A stretch of DNA of 39,418 bases. Source: Candidatus Kuenenia stuttgartensis (lineage in GTDB: Bacteria > Planctomycetota > Planctomycetia > Planctomycetales > Planctomycetaceae). Positions 17,301 to 23,801 of this stretch are shown in pieces. The notes under the pieces were generated by a model. The model did no database searches and was not told where the DNA came from. It worked only from the letters and a program-made list of their open reading frames with translations. Position 1 is the stretch's first letter, and every line of letters starts with the position of its first letter. Position numbers and translations under genes: made by a program. The stretch is from positions 1 through 39,418 of the forward strand of contig CAMAWN010000033.1 of assembly GCA_945861865.1 (NCBI GenBank), written 5' to 3'.

Positions 17301-19342
17301 ACTCGGTCAAGCGGGAATCCGTCGTGTACGCCAACAAGCCGTCGGCAGCGCAGATTCGGATCGTCGAAACGCGCGTCGTCCCCGGCAACCCGAAGCAGAA
17401 CACCGCACCGCAGGCGGTGTACCTCAAGGAAGCCGATGCCAAGGATCGCAAAGAAGTCACACACGTCGCGTTCGAGGCTCCGTTGACCATCGAAGTCATC
17501 GACCCGGACATGGCCAAGGACAGCAAGTCGGAAGTGCTCGTCACGCTGACGACGACCGATGGCGCAAAGATCGAAGCTCGCTGCGTCATCAGCGGCCAAC
17601 ACGCTCACTTTGGCAATTATCAGACAGTCGATTCGGAACGCTGGGCACTCGAAGAGGGCCGCTTCCTTGGCCAGGTGATTTTGCAACTCGGCAGCAAGGC
17701 GAGCGCGGATGTGATTCCGCTCACGTCCGAGATGCCTCGCAATTTGATTGGCGGCGGCAAGCTCGACGATTCGCAATCCAACTCAGGCAAGGACCGCAGC
17801 TTGGTCACACGAGTGCTGAACCTCACGGGCAAAGACAAGATCATCGCGATCTACGCTGACGAAAAGCGGCCCGACGCGAAGCCGCGTGCCACGGCTGCCA
17901 CGGCCGCGTCAGCCGACTCAGCACCAGCAGCCAATGGCACGACCAAAACGGCTGCGGCCACTCCGGCCACGAAGCCGGCCATGACCAAGAATGACACGAC
18001 CAAGTCTGCCACCGCCAAGACGGGAACCGGCACTGCGAAGACGGCGGCTCCGGCTCAACCCGCTGCGCCGCCCAAGCCGGAGATTCCGACTGTCGCCGCA
18101 CAAGCTCGCTTGATCAGCAACGGCGTGCTGGGAGTCGTCGATCGTGACTACGACCGGGCTATCACTCAATTGCACGTCGGCGAGAAGCTGTACCTGCAAG
18201 TCACCGACGCCGATCAAGACGCCTCGGACGAACGCGATCGCGTCGCGGTTGAGATCAGCACCGAGTTCGGCGAGAAGGAAACAGTCCAGTTGGAAGAAAC
18301 GCTGGCTCACAGCGGTGTCTTCACCGGTTCGCTGCAATTGAAGTCGAATGAGAAGCCGACCGCCGGTAACCTGAACGCCGATGTGCCGATCATCGAGTGC
18401 TACTTCGGCGACACGCTCAAGGTGAAGTACGTCGATCTCGCGGCCAGTTCCGAAGACGGCAAGCTCGAATCCGAGAAGACGATTCCGGTCGTGATCGGTA
18501 CCGATGGACTCGTGGCCGCGTTCTCGAAGGCGTTCAACGACGAACGGCTTGCAGTCGAAACCAAGTTCCACATCGCCGAGAGTTTCTTCGAGCTGTTCAA
18601 GTCGCACAAAGCTCTGGCACGCAAAGACGAGGAGTTGGCCGATCTCGAAGCCGGCCGCCGCATCCTGCAAGAAGTGATGGAAGACTACCCCGATCCGAAG
18701 TACGTCCCGCGCATTCAATACTTGCTCGGCCAGTTCGCTCAGGAGTTGGAGCAGTGGGACGACGCGGTCGATGCCTATGAGCAGATCATCAACCACTACG
18801 CCGATCACTTGCTGGCTCCGGACGCGCAGTACAAGCTGGCTCAGTGCTACGAAGAGAAAGGCGACTTCGACGCGGCGTTGGAGGCTTACGTCACGCTGGC
18901 CGCGACGTATCCGAAGAGCCCGCTGATCTCCAGCGTGATGATCCGCATCAGCGATCACTTCTACAAAGCCGAGGAGTACACGATCGCGGCACAAGTCGGG
19001 GAGAAGTTCATCGAGAAGTTCGAAGGTCACCAGCACTCTCCGAAGATGGCGTTCCGCATCGGCCAGTGCTTCTACAAAGCCAAGAAGTACACCGACGCCG
19101 GCAAAGCATTCGACCGCTTCGGCAAGAATTTCGCCGACGATGCCCTCGCTCCTGATGCGCTGTTCTGGTCCGGCGAAAGCTTCCGCATGGGCGGAGCGAC
19201 CAATGAAGCCTTCCGTCGCTACAACAATTGCCGCTGGAATCATCCCTCCAGCGAAGCCGCCAAGTTCGCTCGCGGCCGGTTGGCGTTGCCGGAGATGTTG
19301 CAGCAGTTCGAGGCGGAGGCGAACGCGATCGAGAACCAGTAG
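11339..19342 (+). CDS. Giant (2667-aa) exported TPR protein with beta modules and PA14/CBM-like parts
   Basis: ATG 11339 (MPRLISYAFGIALVLASGHAAFAQ without the repeat-encoded extension from GTG 11288) gives a clear signal peptide, with AGGA upstream. Residues about 30-1150 are TPR/helical repeats. A charged helix (about 1250-1290) leads into beta modules: VKPGNQVFLKVTDPDRD (about 1293), ERFVVSITDYDLD (about 1895), LTIEVIDPDMAKD (about 2049) and VGEKLYLQVTDADQD (about 2279). Modules 1 and 4 continue with a G(I/V)F(E/T)G motif and module 2 with SGTF; several are closed by a Y-x-D strand such as GDTLKVKYVD. Between them lie a PA14-like segment (about 1503-1540) and a carbohydrate-module-like segment (about 1647-1695). 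A Thr/Ala/Lys/Pro linker is at about 2179-2250, and a final TPR block at about 2398-2655. The protein is probably periplasmic or surface-exposed and part of the TolQ/TolR cluster. Its ligand is unknown. Confidence 0.87.
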   Translation: MPRLISYAFGIALVLASGHAAFAQPANAPVKAAAEDSKQLDAVSQEAAKLEADLNKFKDTSPEAGELLVKLTDLYHLHGRVFGLIRAGQRFSAAHPGDPRNQAVMLKLIDGLEAMSRHKELTVSIRQFIQKYPTAPQNVELEERLAKALDKLGDRAKAAETYRAMWQRQPNVNGRKFGEAAVLRFNQGSQQEIFDGNVLAEDMLDKLPAGEFTKLLAGNAHYRWRQYGQWAKANTLGAKMLAKGLPYSPEETRELQRMQGEQFNYLGQYANAANHYRQARAIRDDWSALNQLIYSMYYSQAKGAEFEPLVNEFDAKYPDREERFEKRSLLVTALIRDGDKARGLEMIKPLLAFNPMLSSVASLFVQNAGTEPAQFQAAEAVLRDALAKNPKYNAYYLRHELALTICRDRLKDDAKCKAMCREFLDQVPGNDGHSWNILSHLLFQATNDAEFQQDVQRYLAARRKNLHMATFIQYLQSYIDQAKPNKDLTARVAYAVAELKKQNDDPVVALWLKWTHNIYHGPDAPIRANLRANHLATLPEPMWEQLMAEEAYYFRHIPPQVKQREDSARTYLELAKRFPKNRSYLDEALVSVSDYGPIDISKQIFDLFVAQEPLQNNSDQWRRLFMIADQHKDQSLAKRTLEYAQKSQAKFGKDSGYASGIGDALTRHQLLAEATAYWQFGRTHDRQSSESAECASRLFTPLKTPDERIAFANEMLQTNTPYNTRFAQWAVNAYMEKADLDSVERVTRDALTKQLEKTFQPAIWDATQWYNLVYGVRVQPDKMKELPPASKQRVYALVRDINFDWGSSQAQIYHLEGLTPAELLQVPPIKRLLIIADATRKLYADAHRWDMLMVVAQQQMATKDYISAATLLTGLLTNIPNVDEPRKATGRNLVSQCYTRIGAVGLTIDEKSPIAPLLQAAMYLRLGDERLAIEAYTANKKLFDDYRDEVPVDLVLFVCQNLMAAGGNENLEKVEDTLRSWLIKHDMSTTFDAATKAGVQLLLAKNFYNAQRYDVARSEYTTVINRFPNTPYSTEAEFGIGETFMAQKVYDQAEAVFEKLATSREAEVVVRAEFLRGVLAHRRGDQDEARLIFRNVLDRVPNIELANQALFNLAEVYGSEERYMDQLNLLRTVGRLGRSSKRFHSPGQALSIVVQDSDLGISRGHNKIPVIVRTIPGGDEEVVYLTSGGAGKGLFRTDLETALGQVKKRDKVLQLTGKDQIKCDYPDEFKKEFKSVPLSDVEIKIASNARFEIASQKIVDEKEETFSQKLAREEQEQDNERNRRTQVRPKNQVKPGNQVFLKVTDPDRDLTDEPDTVFVKLTADSGDQVQVAVKETGPHTGIFEGTAQTGELPAGALASDTSIDHSPLMSIDKKKESFWLSEPDGAVPKLLTIDMKDLNPVDRVKIWSPKPETQIPIRGELFGSNDGEFWFRLASHPEPMKGDKLFDEYAAMRRRVYAGSFTGYTTWDQVKQLAKSNKPSEEEDVANGLLWSRAEDAEDSKRPYGVIWYGKLVQPKAGAARLQIQGVTTALAIDGVLEMPLGPGNRTVDVWLDKGLHDVTIFAAVNQATQISQAIWARADINRQQVQLGPFLKSDFDLALAEAREVVQSTKPAATEIVLGIESLKLTKKTELFGVVKERNPAQIGNWAALEDSAVWEFDGAQPGVYDVFLECAHGGGGGSTFDLECAGTKLKGVVPNTGNWTVAQLTRFGTIVIDKAGKQTLSIKPTAIAGGGLMELRSAKLVPAIDARVVQTPGAWEFRFPSNDLRYVRFKVNEYLGDAIAVNHVEIGGRGIAHSKVEAGKAADDVERLYIPTESDVLELSNNNTLEIAGGDVVTAGYTDEFTQNENSSSVLLSEKLFATYFNASVGAINYDFQRLDNGQVQNIEKIVVRADPGERFVVSITDYDLDTTIGQDTLEFEVSVNDGEPIKLSAIERELTFSGTFTKEIDTVLAGSSAAEADNTEGKLKVKPGDRIVIRYLDAQNTFPGHSVKRESVVYANKPSAAQIRIVETRVVPGNPKQNTAPQAVYLKEADAKDRKEVTHVAFEAPLTIEVIDPDMAKDSKSEVLVTLTTTDGAKIEARCVISGQHAHFGNYQTVDSERWALEEGRFLGQVILQLGSKASADVIPLTSEMPRNLIGGGKLDDSQSNSGKDRSLVTRVLNLTGKDKIIAIYADEKRPDAKPRATAATAASADSAPAANGTTKTAAATPATKPAMTKNDTTKSATAKTGTGTAKTAAPAQPAAPPKPEIPTVAAQARLISNGVLGVVDRDYDRAITQLHVGEKLYLQVTDADQDASDERDRVAVEISTEFGEKETVQLEETLAHSGVFTGSLQLKSNEKPTAGNLNADVPIIECYFGDTLKVKYVDLAASSEDGKLESEKTIPVVIGTDGLVAAFSKAFNDERLAVETKFHIAESFFELFKSHKALARKDEELADLEAGRRILQEVMEDYPDPKYVPRIQYLLGQFAQELEQWDDAVDAYEQIINHYADHLLAPDAQYKLAQCYEEKGDFDAALEAYVTLAATYPKSPLISSVMIRISDHFYKAEEYTIAAQVGEKFIEKFEGHQHSPKMAFRIGQCFYKAKKYTDAGKAFDRFGKNFADDALAPDALFWSGESFRMGGATNEAFRRYNNCRWNHPSSEAAKFARGRLALPEMLQQFEAEANAIENQ

Positions 19343-19358
19343 CCTATTCTGCGTTTCC

Positions 19359-19425
19359 ACTCTGTGAACTCTGTGTCTCTGTGGTGAATAACTCGTTCAC
19401 CACAGAGACACAGAGGACACAGAGT
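19359..19425. repeat. 30-bp inverted repeat with T-run, possible terminator/attenuator
   Basis: Arms at 19359-19388 and 19396-19425 match at 28 of 30 positions around a 7-nt loop (TAACTCG). The inner 20 bp (ending GTCTCTGTGGTGAA) are perfect. TTTTTC follows the right arm, so on the plus strand it could terminate or attenuate between the giant TPR gene and the TolQ-type gene. The CTCTGTGTCTCTGTGG text is a dispersed repeat seen in several bacterial groups (from memory). Confidence 0.85.
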
Positions 19426-19453
19426 TTTTCATCCCACCGAAGACTTGCCCACC

Positions 19454-20431
19454 ATGACTCATTTGATTCTTGCACTCGCGTTGTTGACTCAAGACCCGCT
19501 GGATGCGCTCGATGCCAAGCAGGGCATCAAGAAAGCCGTACCACCAGCGGCGACGGCTCCGGCTCAGCCGACTCCGCCCGGTGCGAACGATGCCAAGCCG
19601 AGTATTCCGGGGTTTTCCGATGCGGCGGGACAACCGGCTCCTGAAGGAGCACCGCCAGCCGAGACCAAGTCCGACGAGAAGCCGGTTGAGGAATCTGTCA
19701 GCGATTCCGGCATCGGCTTCTGGGATTGGGTCGACAAGGTGATGCACACCGGCGCGATGGGTTTGATGATCCGCGGCGGGATTTTCATGTGGCCGATTCT
19801 GGCTTGCGGGATTCTCATGACGGGGGTCATCATCGAGCGGTATCGCACGTTGAAAATGCTGACGACCGATGCGAGTGGGCTGCGACATCAAGTGTCCGAA
19901 TTGCTGCACGACGACAAAGTTGAGGACGCACTCGCGCGATGCGACTCCGAGCAAGGGCCGGTCGCAGCGATCCTCTCGGCGGGGTTGCGGAAGTTTGTCG
20001 TGTTGAGGCGGCTGGGTTACGACTCCGGAAAGGTTGAGGAGCAGGTCATCAAGGCGATGGACGACTATGGCGTTCACATCGTTGCGGCACTCGAAAAGCA
20101 TCTGTCGATCTTGGCGACCGTGTCGAGCGTGGCTCCGATGCTCGGCTTTCTGGGGACGGTCAGCGGCATGGTCAACGGCTTTGATCACATCGTGGCGACG
20201 CTCGGCGAGCAGAACATCGTGAAGGCTGCCGCCGACGGCATCGCGGAAGCATTGCTTACGACCGCTCTCGGACTGATCGTCGGCATTCCAGCCTTCACGG
20301 CTTACAACTATTTCACAGGGATCATCAACCAGTTCGTACTGGATGTCGAAGAGACCGCGACCGAGTTGATCGAGACCGTGACGTTGCAGTTGGCGATTGA
20401 AAGACGTGAGTCTGAGACCGCCAGTTCCTAA
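19454..20431 (+). CDS. TolQ/ExbB/MotA-family proton channel subunit
   Basis: This is a 325-aa inner-membrane proton-channel protein that forms a stator with the TolR-type products downstream. ATG 19454 is used rather than the upstream TTG at 19445. The N-terminus (THLILALALL) looks like a signal or anchor. An unusually long Pro/Ala-rich stretch precedes TM1 (about 100-125, RGGIFMWPILACGILMTGVI). TM2 (about 216-240) carries SVAPMLGFLGTVSGMVNGF and TM3 (about 260-285) EALLTTALGLIVGIPAFTAY, the two TolQ/ExbB signatures. The N-terminal extension before TM1 is longer than in E. coli TolQ. It is followed by two different TolR/ExbD genes. Confidence 0.93.
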   Translation: MTHLILALALLTQDPLDALDAKQGIKKAVPPAATAPAQPTPPGANDAKPSIPGFSDAAGQPAPEGAPPAETKSDEKPVEESVSDSGIGFWDWVDKVMHTGAMGLMIRGGIFMWPILACGILMTGVIIERYRTLKMLTTDASGLRHQVSELLHDDKVEDALARCDSEQGPVAAILSAGLRKFVVLRRLGYDSGKVEEQVIKAMDDYGVHIVAALEKHLSILATVSSVAPMLGFLGTVSGMVNGFDHIVATLGEQNIVKAAADGIAEALLTTALGLIVGIPAFTAYNYFTGIINQFVLDVEETATELIETVTLQLAIERRESETASS

Positions 20432-20459
20432 TTGTACGGTTACCAAAAATCATTCGATC

Positions 20460-20891
20460 ATGAAATTTCGTCGTTCCACCAAATTACTTGTCGATGTTCC
20501 GGCTGTGGCCAGCGGGGACATCGCGTTCAATTTGATCGTGTTCTTTCTGGTGTGTGCCTCGACGCAGCCAGACACGGGGCGCTCGCAGATTCTTCCCAAA
20601 AGCGAACAGACTCAACAGCAGAAGGAACAGCAGGACGAGCATCTCACCGTTGAACTCAAACGCAATGCGGTGCTTGTCAATGGCGATCCGGTGAAGGTGT
20701 CGGAGATCAAAGCCCGCGTGAAGGCGAAATTGTCCGGCAAGTCGCGGCCGGACGACCGGGTCGTGATCGTGAAGAGCGCCGATGACGTGCCGTATCACGC
20801 TTGGATCGAAGTCACGTCGCAAATCGAAGATGCCGGCGGGATCATCACGCTACAACTTGAGGAAGAACGCACGGTCGATGTGCCACAATAG
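20460..20891 (+). CDS. TolR/ExbD-family protein, first copy
   Basis: This 143-aa single-span rod subunit works with the TolQ/ExbB channel. ATG 20460 is chosen over the overlapping upstream ATG at 20397 because MKFRRSTKLLVDVPAVASGD then matches the ExbD N-terminus. The membrane span (SGDIAFNLIVFFLVCAS) contains Asp20, the position of the protonatable Asp in ExbD/TolR. The periplasmic part (about 35-143) has the usual beta-alpha pattern (HLTVELKRNAVLVNGDPV; DDRVVIVKSADDVPYHAWIEV). It starts 28 bp after the channel gene, so an operon is likely. Confidence 0.92.
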   Translation: MKFRRSTKLLVDVPAVASGDIAFNLIVFFLVCASTQPDTGRSQILPKSEQTQQQKEQQDEHLTVELKRNAVLVNGDPVKVSEIKARVKAKLSGKSRPDDRVVIVKSADDVPYHAWIEVTSQIEDAGGIITLQLEEERTVDVPQ

Positions 20892-20904
20892 TTTGAAACG
20901 AACT

Positions 20905-21007
20905 CCACCGAGCTTGTCCCGGTGGCTCGCGGGCTTTTGCACTACTGGAAGGCACAACGAACACGAGTCGTGCAGAAGTCTGAAAACCACCGGGGCAAGC
21001 CCGGTGG
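20905..21007. repeat. Paired-palindrome element, CCACCGGGCTTG type
   Basis: Two 21-nt arms (20905-20925 and 20987-21007) are inverted copies at 19 of 21 positions. Each is a hairpin by itself (CCACCG...CGGTGG). The 61-nt spacer includes a short CACGAGTCGTG palindrome. The element occupies nearly the whole gap between the two TolR-type genes, and its right edge supplies the G-rich GGTGGGGTGGAAG just before the next ATG. Confidence 0.85.
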
Positions 21008-21022
21008 GGTGGAAGTTGTTCG

Positions 21023-21430
21023 ATGAAAATGAAACGCGGAAAACCGAAAGTGGACATCCCCAGCGTGGCGATGGGGGATATTGCTTTCAATTTGCTGATC
21101 TTTTTCGTGATTCTGGCTCAGTCGCAGGATGACAGCCACATTCAGTGGACTCCGGCGAAGGCGGACAATCTGAAAGGGGCCGGTTACACACGAGTCACCG
21201 TCACGATCGACAAGGATCAGAAGGTCTATCTCAACGGGCTGGAGCTTTCCGAAGGTCAGCTCGCATCGCGCATCGAAAGCCATTTGGGGGACGCTCCGGC
21301 GGGACAGCGCAAAGTGATGCTGAAAGTTCACAGCGACTGTACCGCCGCGAAGTTCGAGCCGGTCATCGAAGCCATCAGCCAAGCGGGTGGCGAGTTGGTT
21401 CATATTTTGGAAGACAAGAAACAGAAATAG
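21023..21430 (+). CDS. TolR/ExbD-family protein, second copy
   Basis: This 135-aa second rod subunit starts at ATG 21023 with GGTGGAAG upstream. KVDIPSVAMGDIAFNLLIFFVILAQS holds the membrane span with Asp19 at the protonatable position. The periplasmic part (GYTRVTVTIDKDQKVYLNGLEL; RKVMLKVHSDCTAAKFEPVIEAI) has the ExbD fold pattern but differs clearly from the first copy. The two are therefore diverged paralogues rather than a recent duplication. A heterodimeric rod (one of each) with the single channel subunit is a reasonable inference. Confidence 0.92.
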   Translation: MKMKRGKPKVDIPSVAMGDIAFNLLIFFVILAQSQDDSHIQWTPAKADNLKGAGYTRVTVTIDKDQKVYLNGLELSEGQLASRIESHLGDAPAGQRKVMLKVHSDCTAAKFEPVIEAISQAGGELVHILEDKKQK

Positions 21431-21432
21431 CA

Positions 21433-21496
21433 GTTCGTAGTCCCGCCTTTAGGCGGAATTCGAGGCAACAGACCGCCTGAAGGCGGAACTACAAAC
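21433..21496. repeat. Paired-palindrome element, CCGCCTTTAGGCGG type (intergenic copy)
   Basis: Arms of 24 nt at 21433-21456 and 21473-21496 are inverted copies with three mismatches, separated by 16 nt. Outer ends read GTTCGTAG and CTACAAAC; cores are CCGCCTTTAGGCGG and CCGCCTGAAGGCGG, each a small hairpin. This is the intergenic reference for the three in-gene copies at 25914, 27286 and 29356. It begins 3 bp after the second TolR-type stop. Confidence 0.9.
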
Positions 21497-21507
21497 CGAG
21501 GTGTATT

Positions 21508-21975
21508 GTGGACCAATTGCGAGAACATCTGACTGACGACGGACGACCGTCGCAGAGCGCGGTCAAGCGACTCTCGACAGGCGTAGCAACGACGACTTCC
21601 GAGTTGCGAGATTTCGTCCGTAGCTTGAAGGGTCGCAGTCCACAGGAGGTCATGGGGATCGTCTCGTCGAACGCGCTGACTCAGGCGGTGATCGGTTCGA
21701 CCCTCGCGACGGTCGTGCTGCTGGCCGTGCTGACGGTGCCGTTCGCGTTCGGCAAGTCGGCGAAAGCCAAGTCCACGAAACCAGCGGCTGTCGTCGATGT
21801 CGAACCGGCCAAGGCGGATGCCGCTTCGTTGAAGTCCACGAATTCTGGCGACACGCCTTCGGAAGAGGACATCAAGAAAGCCAGCAAGGCGATGGGCTTG
21901 GACGAAACCAAAACGGCCGATCCCAAAAAGAATCCGCTCGACAGCTTCGACAACCTGTTGGACAAGGTGAAGTAG
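21508..21975 (+). CDS. Single-span membrane protein of the TolQ/TolR cluster
   Basis: This 155-aa protein starts at GTG 21508 behind GAGGTG. It has a soluble N-terminal part (about 1-57), one membrane span (about 60-81, TQAVIGSTLATVVLLAVLTVPFAF), and a polar Lys/Ala/Asp-rich C-terminal part (KSAKAKSTKPAAVVDVEPAK; NPLDSFDNLLDKVK). No named domain is recognised. Its single span, low-complexity periplasmic stalk and place directly after the TolR genes would suit a TonB/TolA-like connector, but no TonB C-terminal domain is visible. That role is speculation. Confidence 0.75.
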   Translation: MDQLREHLTDDGRPSQSAVKRLSTGVATTTSELRDFVRSLKGRSPQEVMGIVSSNALTQAVIGSTLATVVLLAVLTVPFAFGKSAKAKSTKPAAVVDVEPAKADAASLKSTNSGDTPSEEDIKKASKAMGLDETKTADPKKNPLDSFDNLLDKVK

Positions 21976-21999
21976 CCGCGAGTCTCCGAAGGACGTCGA

Positions 22000-23601
22000 G
22001 TGATGTTTCCACGGCTCACCTTTCCCGCGAAGCTCGTCAAACAGACGGCCATTTATGTGGCGGTCTGGGTGTTGTGCTTGACGGATTGGATGTGGGGCCG
22101 GTCAATCGAGACGTGGTGGCGAGCGTGGCCAGAGGGAATTTGGTTCGCGCTGAGCGTACCGCTGTCGGCCTATTGGATTGCGTGGGCGGGCTGGTTGTGC
22201 CGGATGGAAGATGGTGACAACGCGAGCCTCAACGCTCTGCGCCGCATCGCGGGAGATGTTGGCCCCGCGACTTCGGAACAACCTTCGGACGAGTCCGCGT
22301 TCCTCATTCGGCGTAATTTGGTGTGGAGCGTCGCGGCCATCTTTCTTTGGCAGGTGAGCGTCTTCTTCTCGGATGCGTTGGACCTGCCACACGCGCGGGT
22401 CGGATTAGCGACGTGGGGAACGTGGAGCCTGTTCTTTCTCGGCTTGGTCTGGGTGGTGTGGTTCGTCGAGCGAGCGTCACGGTTCTATGAAGAGCAGCGT
22501 TACGAACGTCGCCGCCGCGAGCAATCAGCCGCCATCGAGTTCGCGCGGTCCGCTCACCGAGCGACACACGACGATGATGCGGACGACGAGCGAGTCCATA
22601 ATCCGCTCGATCCACACGCTTGGTATTACGGGCGACGGGCGCGAAAGCTGAATCAGTCGCTGACTTGGATGTCGGTCTATTCGCTCTGCTTTTCGATCGC
22701 GTTTCTGGTCTTCACGCAGATCGGCGGTTGCAGCGACATCTACGAGATGCCGGCCGGCGGCGGGCAGCCGGCACAGATCGCTCAAGCGGTGAAGATTCAG
22801 AAGATCATCAAGAAGAAGTTCGTTGTGAATCCGTTCTCGGCGATCAGCTTCAAAGTGCCGCCGATCGACGAGATCAAACTGCAACTGCAAGAGATCACGC
22901 AGCACGCCTACACGGTCGGCTACGGCGAGGGAACCGGAGCCGGTTTCGCAGGCGGCACCAGTTCCGGCAAAGTTCGATTCCTGCGGCTGGAGTATTCCGG
23001 CGGCGACTGGGATCAGGACATGAGCGTGTACTCCGGCGACAACTTGCTGCGCGAGTACGGCCTGCGCACCAAGCAAAAAGTGAGCGACAAGGAGGAGACA
23101 CGAACCGTCTCCGCGCTCAAGGCATTCCCGGCCGAGAAGTCTCCGCCGTTCGTCTACCTGACCGGCGAAAGGAACATTTCGATCTCAGCCAATGAGGCCA
23201 AGACGCTGCGTGAGTACCTAACCGACAAGCACGGGATGGTGTTCATCGACAACGGCGGCAGCGGGCATTTTCACAACCAAGTGCTGTCGATGATGCAGCA
23301 AGTGCTGCCCAACATTCGGCCCAGTCATGTACCGCTCGACGACACGATCCACCGCATTCCGTACCCGATCCCGTTCCTGCCTTACGTCGCTCCACACGGC
23401 GGCAAAGAGGCACTCGGCTGGCGCATCGATGGTCGTCTCGTCGCGTACTACCACCCTGGCGACATCGGCGACGCCTGGGCCGACGGTCACGCCGGCGTCA
23501 AACCGGAGATCACCGAGTTCTGCTACCAACTCGGCGTCAACGTGGTTTTCTACGCCCACGCCGAATACTCGAAGTGGCTGCTGTCGCGGATGAAGAAGTA
23601 G
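22000..23601 (+). CDS. Polytopic membrane protein with C-terminal DUF4159 domain
   Basis: This is a 533-aa protein. The start is GTG 22000 or the adjacent ATG 22003; AAGGA at 21988-21992 suits either. Four hydrophobic segments lie in the first 160 residues (AIYVAVWVLCLTDWMWG, FALSVPLSAYWIAWAGWL, VWSVAAIFLWQVSVFF, LFFLGLVWVVWFVE), then an Arg-rich loop and a fifth segment (about 225-245). From about residue 325 a DUF4159 domain follows: VRFLRLEYSGGDWDQDM, FVYLTGERNISISANEAKTL, MVFIDNGGSGHFHNQVL, VNVVFYAHAEYSKWLL. DUF4159 usually travels with MoxR/BatA-type genes; here it closes a TolQ/TolR cluster. Confidence 0.85.
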   Translation: MMFPRLTFPAKLVKQTAIYVAVWVLCLTDWMWGRSIETWWRAWPEGIWFALSVPLSAYWIAWAGWLCRMEDGDNASLNALRRIAGDVGPATSEQPSDESAFLIRRNLVWSVAAIFLWQVSVFFSDALDLPHARVGLATWGTWSLFFLGLVWVVWFVERASRFYEEQRYERRRREQSAAIEFARSAHRATHDDDADDERVHNPLDPHAWYYGRRARKLNQSLTWMSVYSLCFSIAFLVFTQIGGCSDIYEMPAGGGQPAQIAQAVKIQKIIKKKFVVNPFSAISFKVPPIDEIKLQLQEITQHAYTVGYGEGTGAGFAGGTSSGKVRFLRLEYSGGDWDQDMSVYSGDNLLREYGLRTKQKVSDKEETRTVSALKAFPAEKSPPFVYLTGERNISISANEAKTLREYLTDKHGMVFIDNGGSGHFHNQVLSMMQQVLPNIRPSHVPLDDTIHRIPYPIPFLPYVAPHGGKEALGWRIDGRLVAYYHPGDIGDAWADGHAGVKPEITEFCYQLGVNVVFYAHAEYSKWLLSRMKK

Positions 23602-23613
23602 CCGTTCTGAGCC

Positions 23614-23678
23614 GTAGCCGCGTTCGCCAGGACGTGCGATGGCCGCTTGCGATGCCACGTTTTGGCAAGCGTGGCTAC
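23614..23678. repeat. Paired-palindrome element, GTAGCC...TCGCCAGA type
   Basis: Arms at 23614-23637 and 23655-23678 are inverted and match at about 18 of 24 positions, sharing GTAGCC outer ends. It follows the DUF4159 stop by 12 bp in a 200-bp gap. It is the same type as the element at 30236-30310. Neither half has a U-run. Confidence 0.75.
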
Positions 23679-23801
23679 CGCGTCGGCCACGAATATTTCC
23701 CAAATTTCTTGCGGCGATCCGCACCCGCGACGTTACACTGCGCGGCATGTCGCCCGCGCTGTGCGAGCCTCTGGTCTGTCGCTCCAGTTGTGAGGTCAAT
23801 C

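Noticed and set aside
21433..21496. CRISPR-like or rho-independent terminator reading of the paired palindromes
   Set aside because: There are only two inverted arms, no regular direct repeats with unique spacers, and no U-run.
19445..23601. Zorya-type anti-phage defence (MotA/MotB-like ZorAB)
   Set aside because: The channel and rod proteins are TolQ/TolR type, the ZorA-like long tail is missing, and no ZorC/ZorD/ZorE-like helicase or nuclease gene is present.
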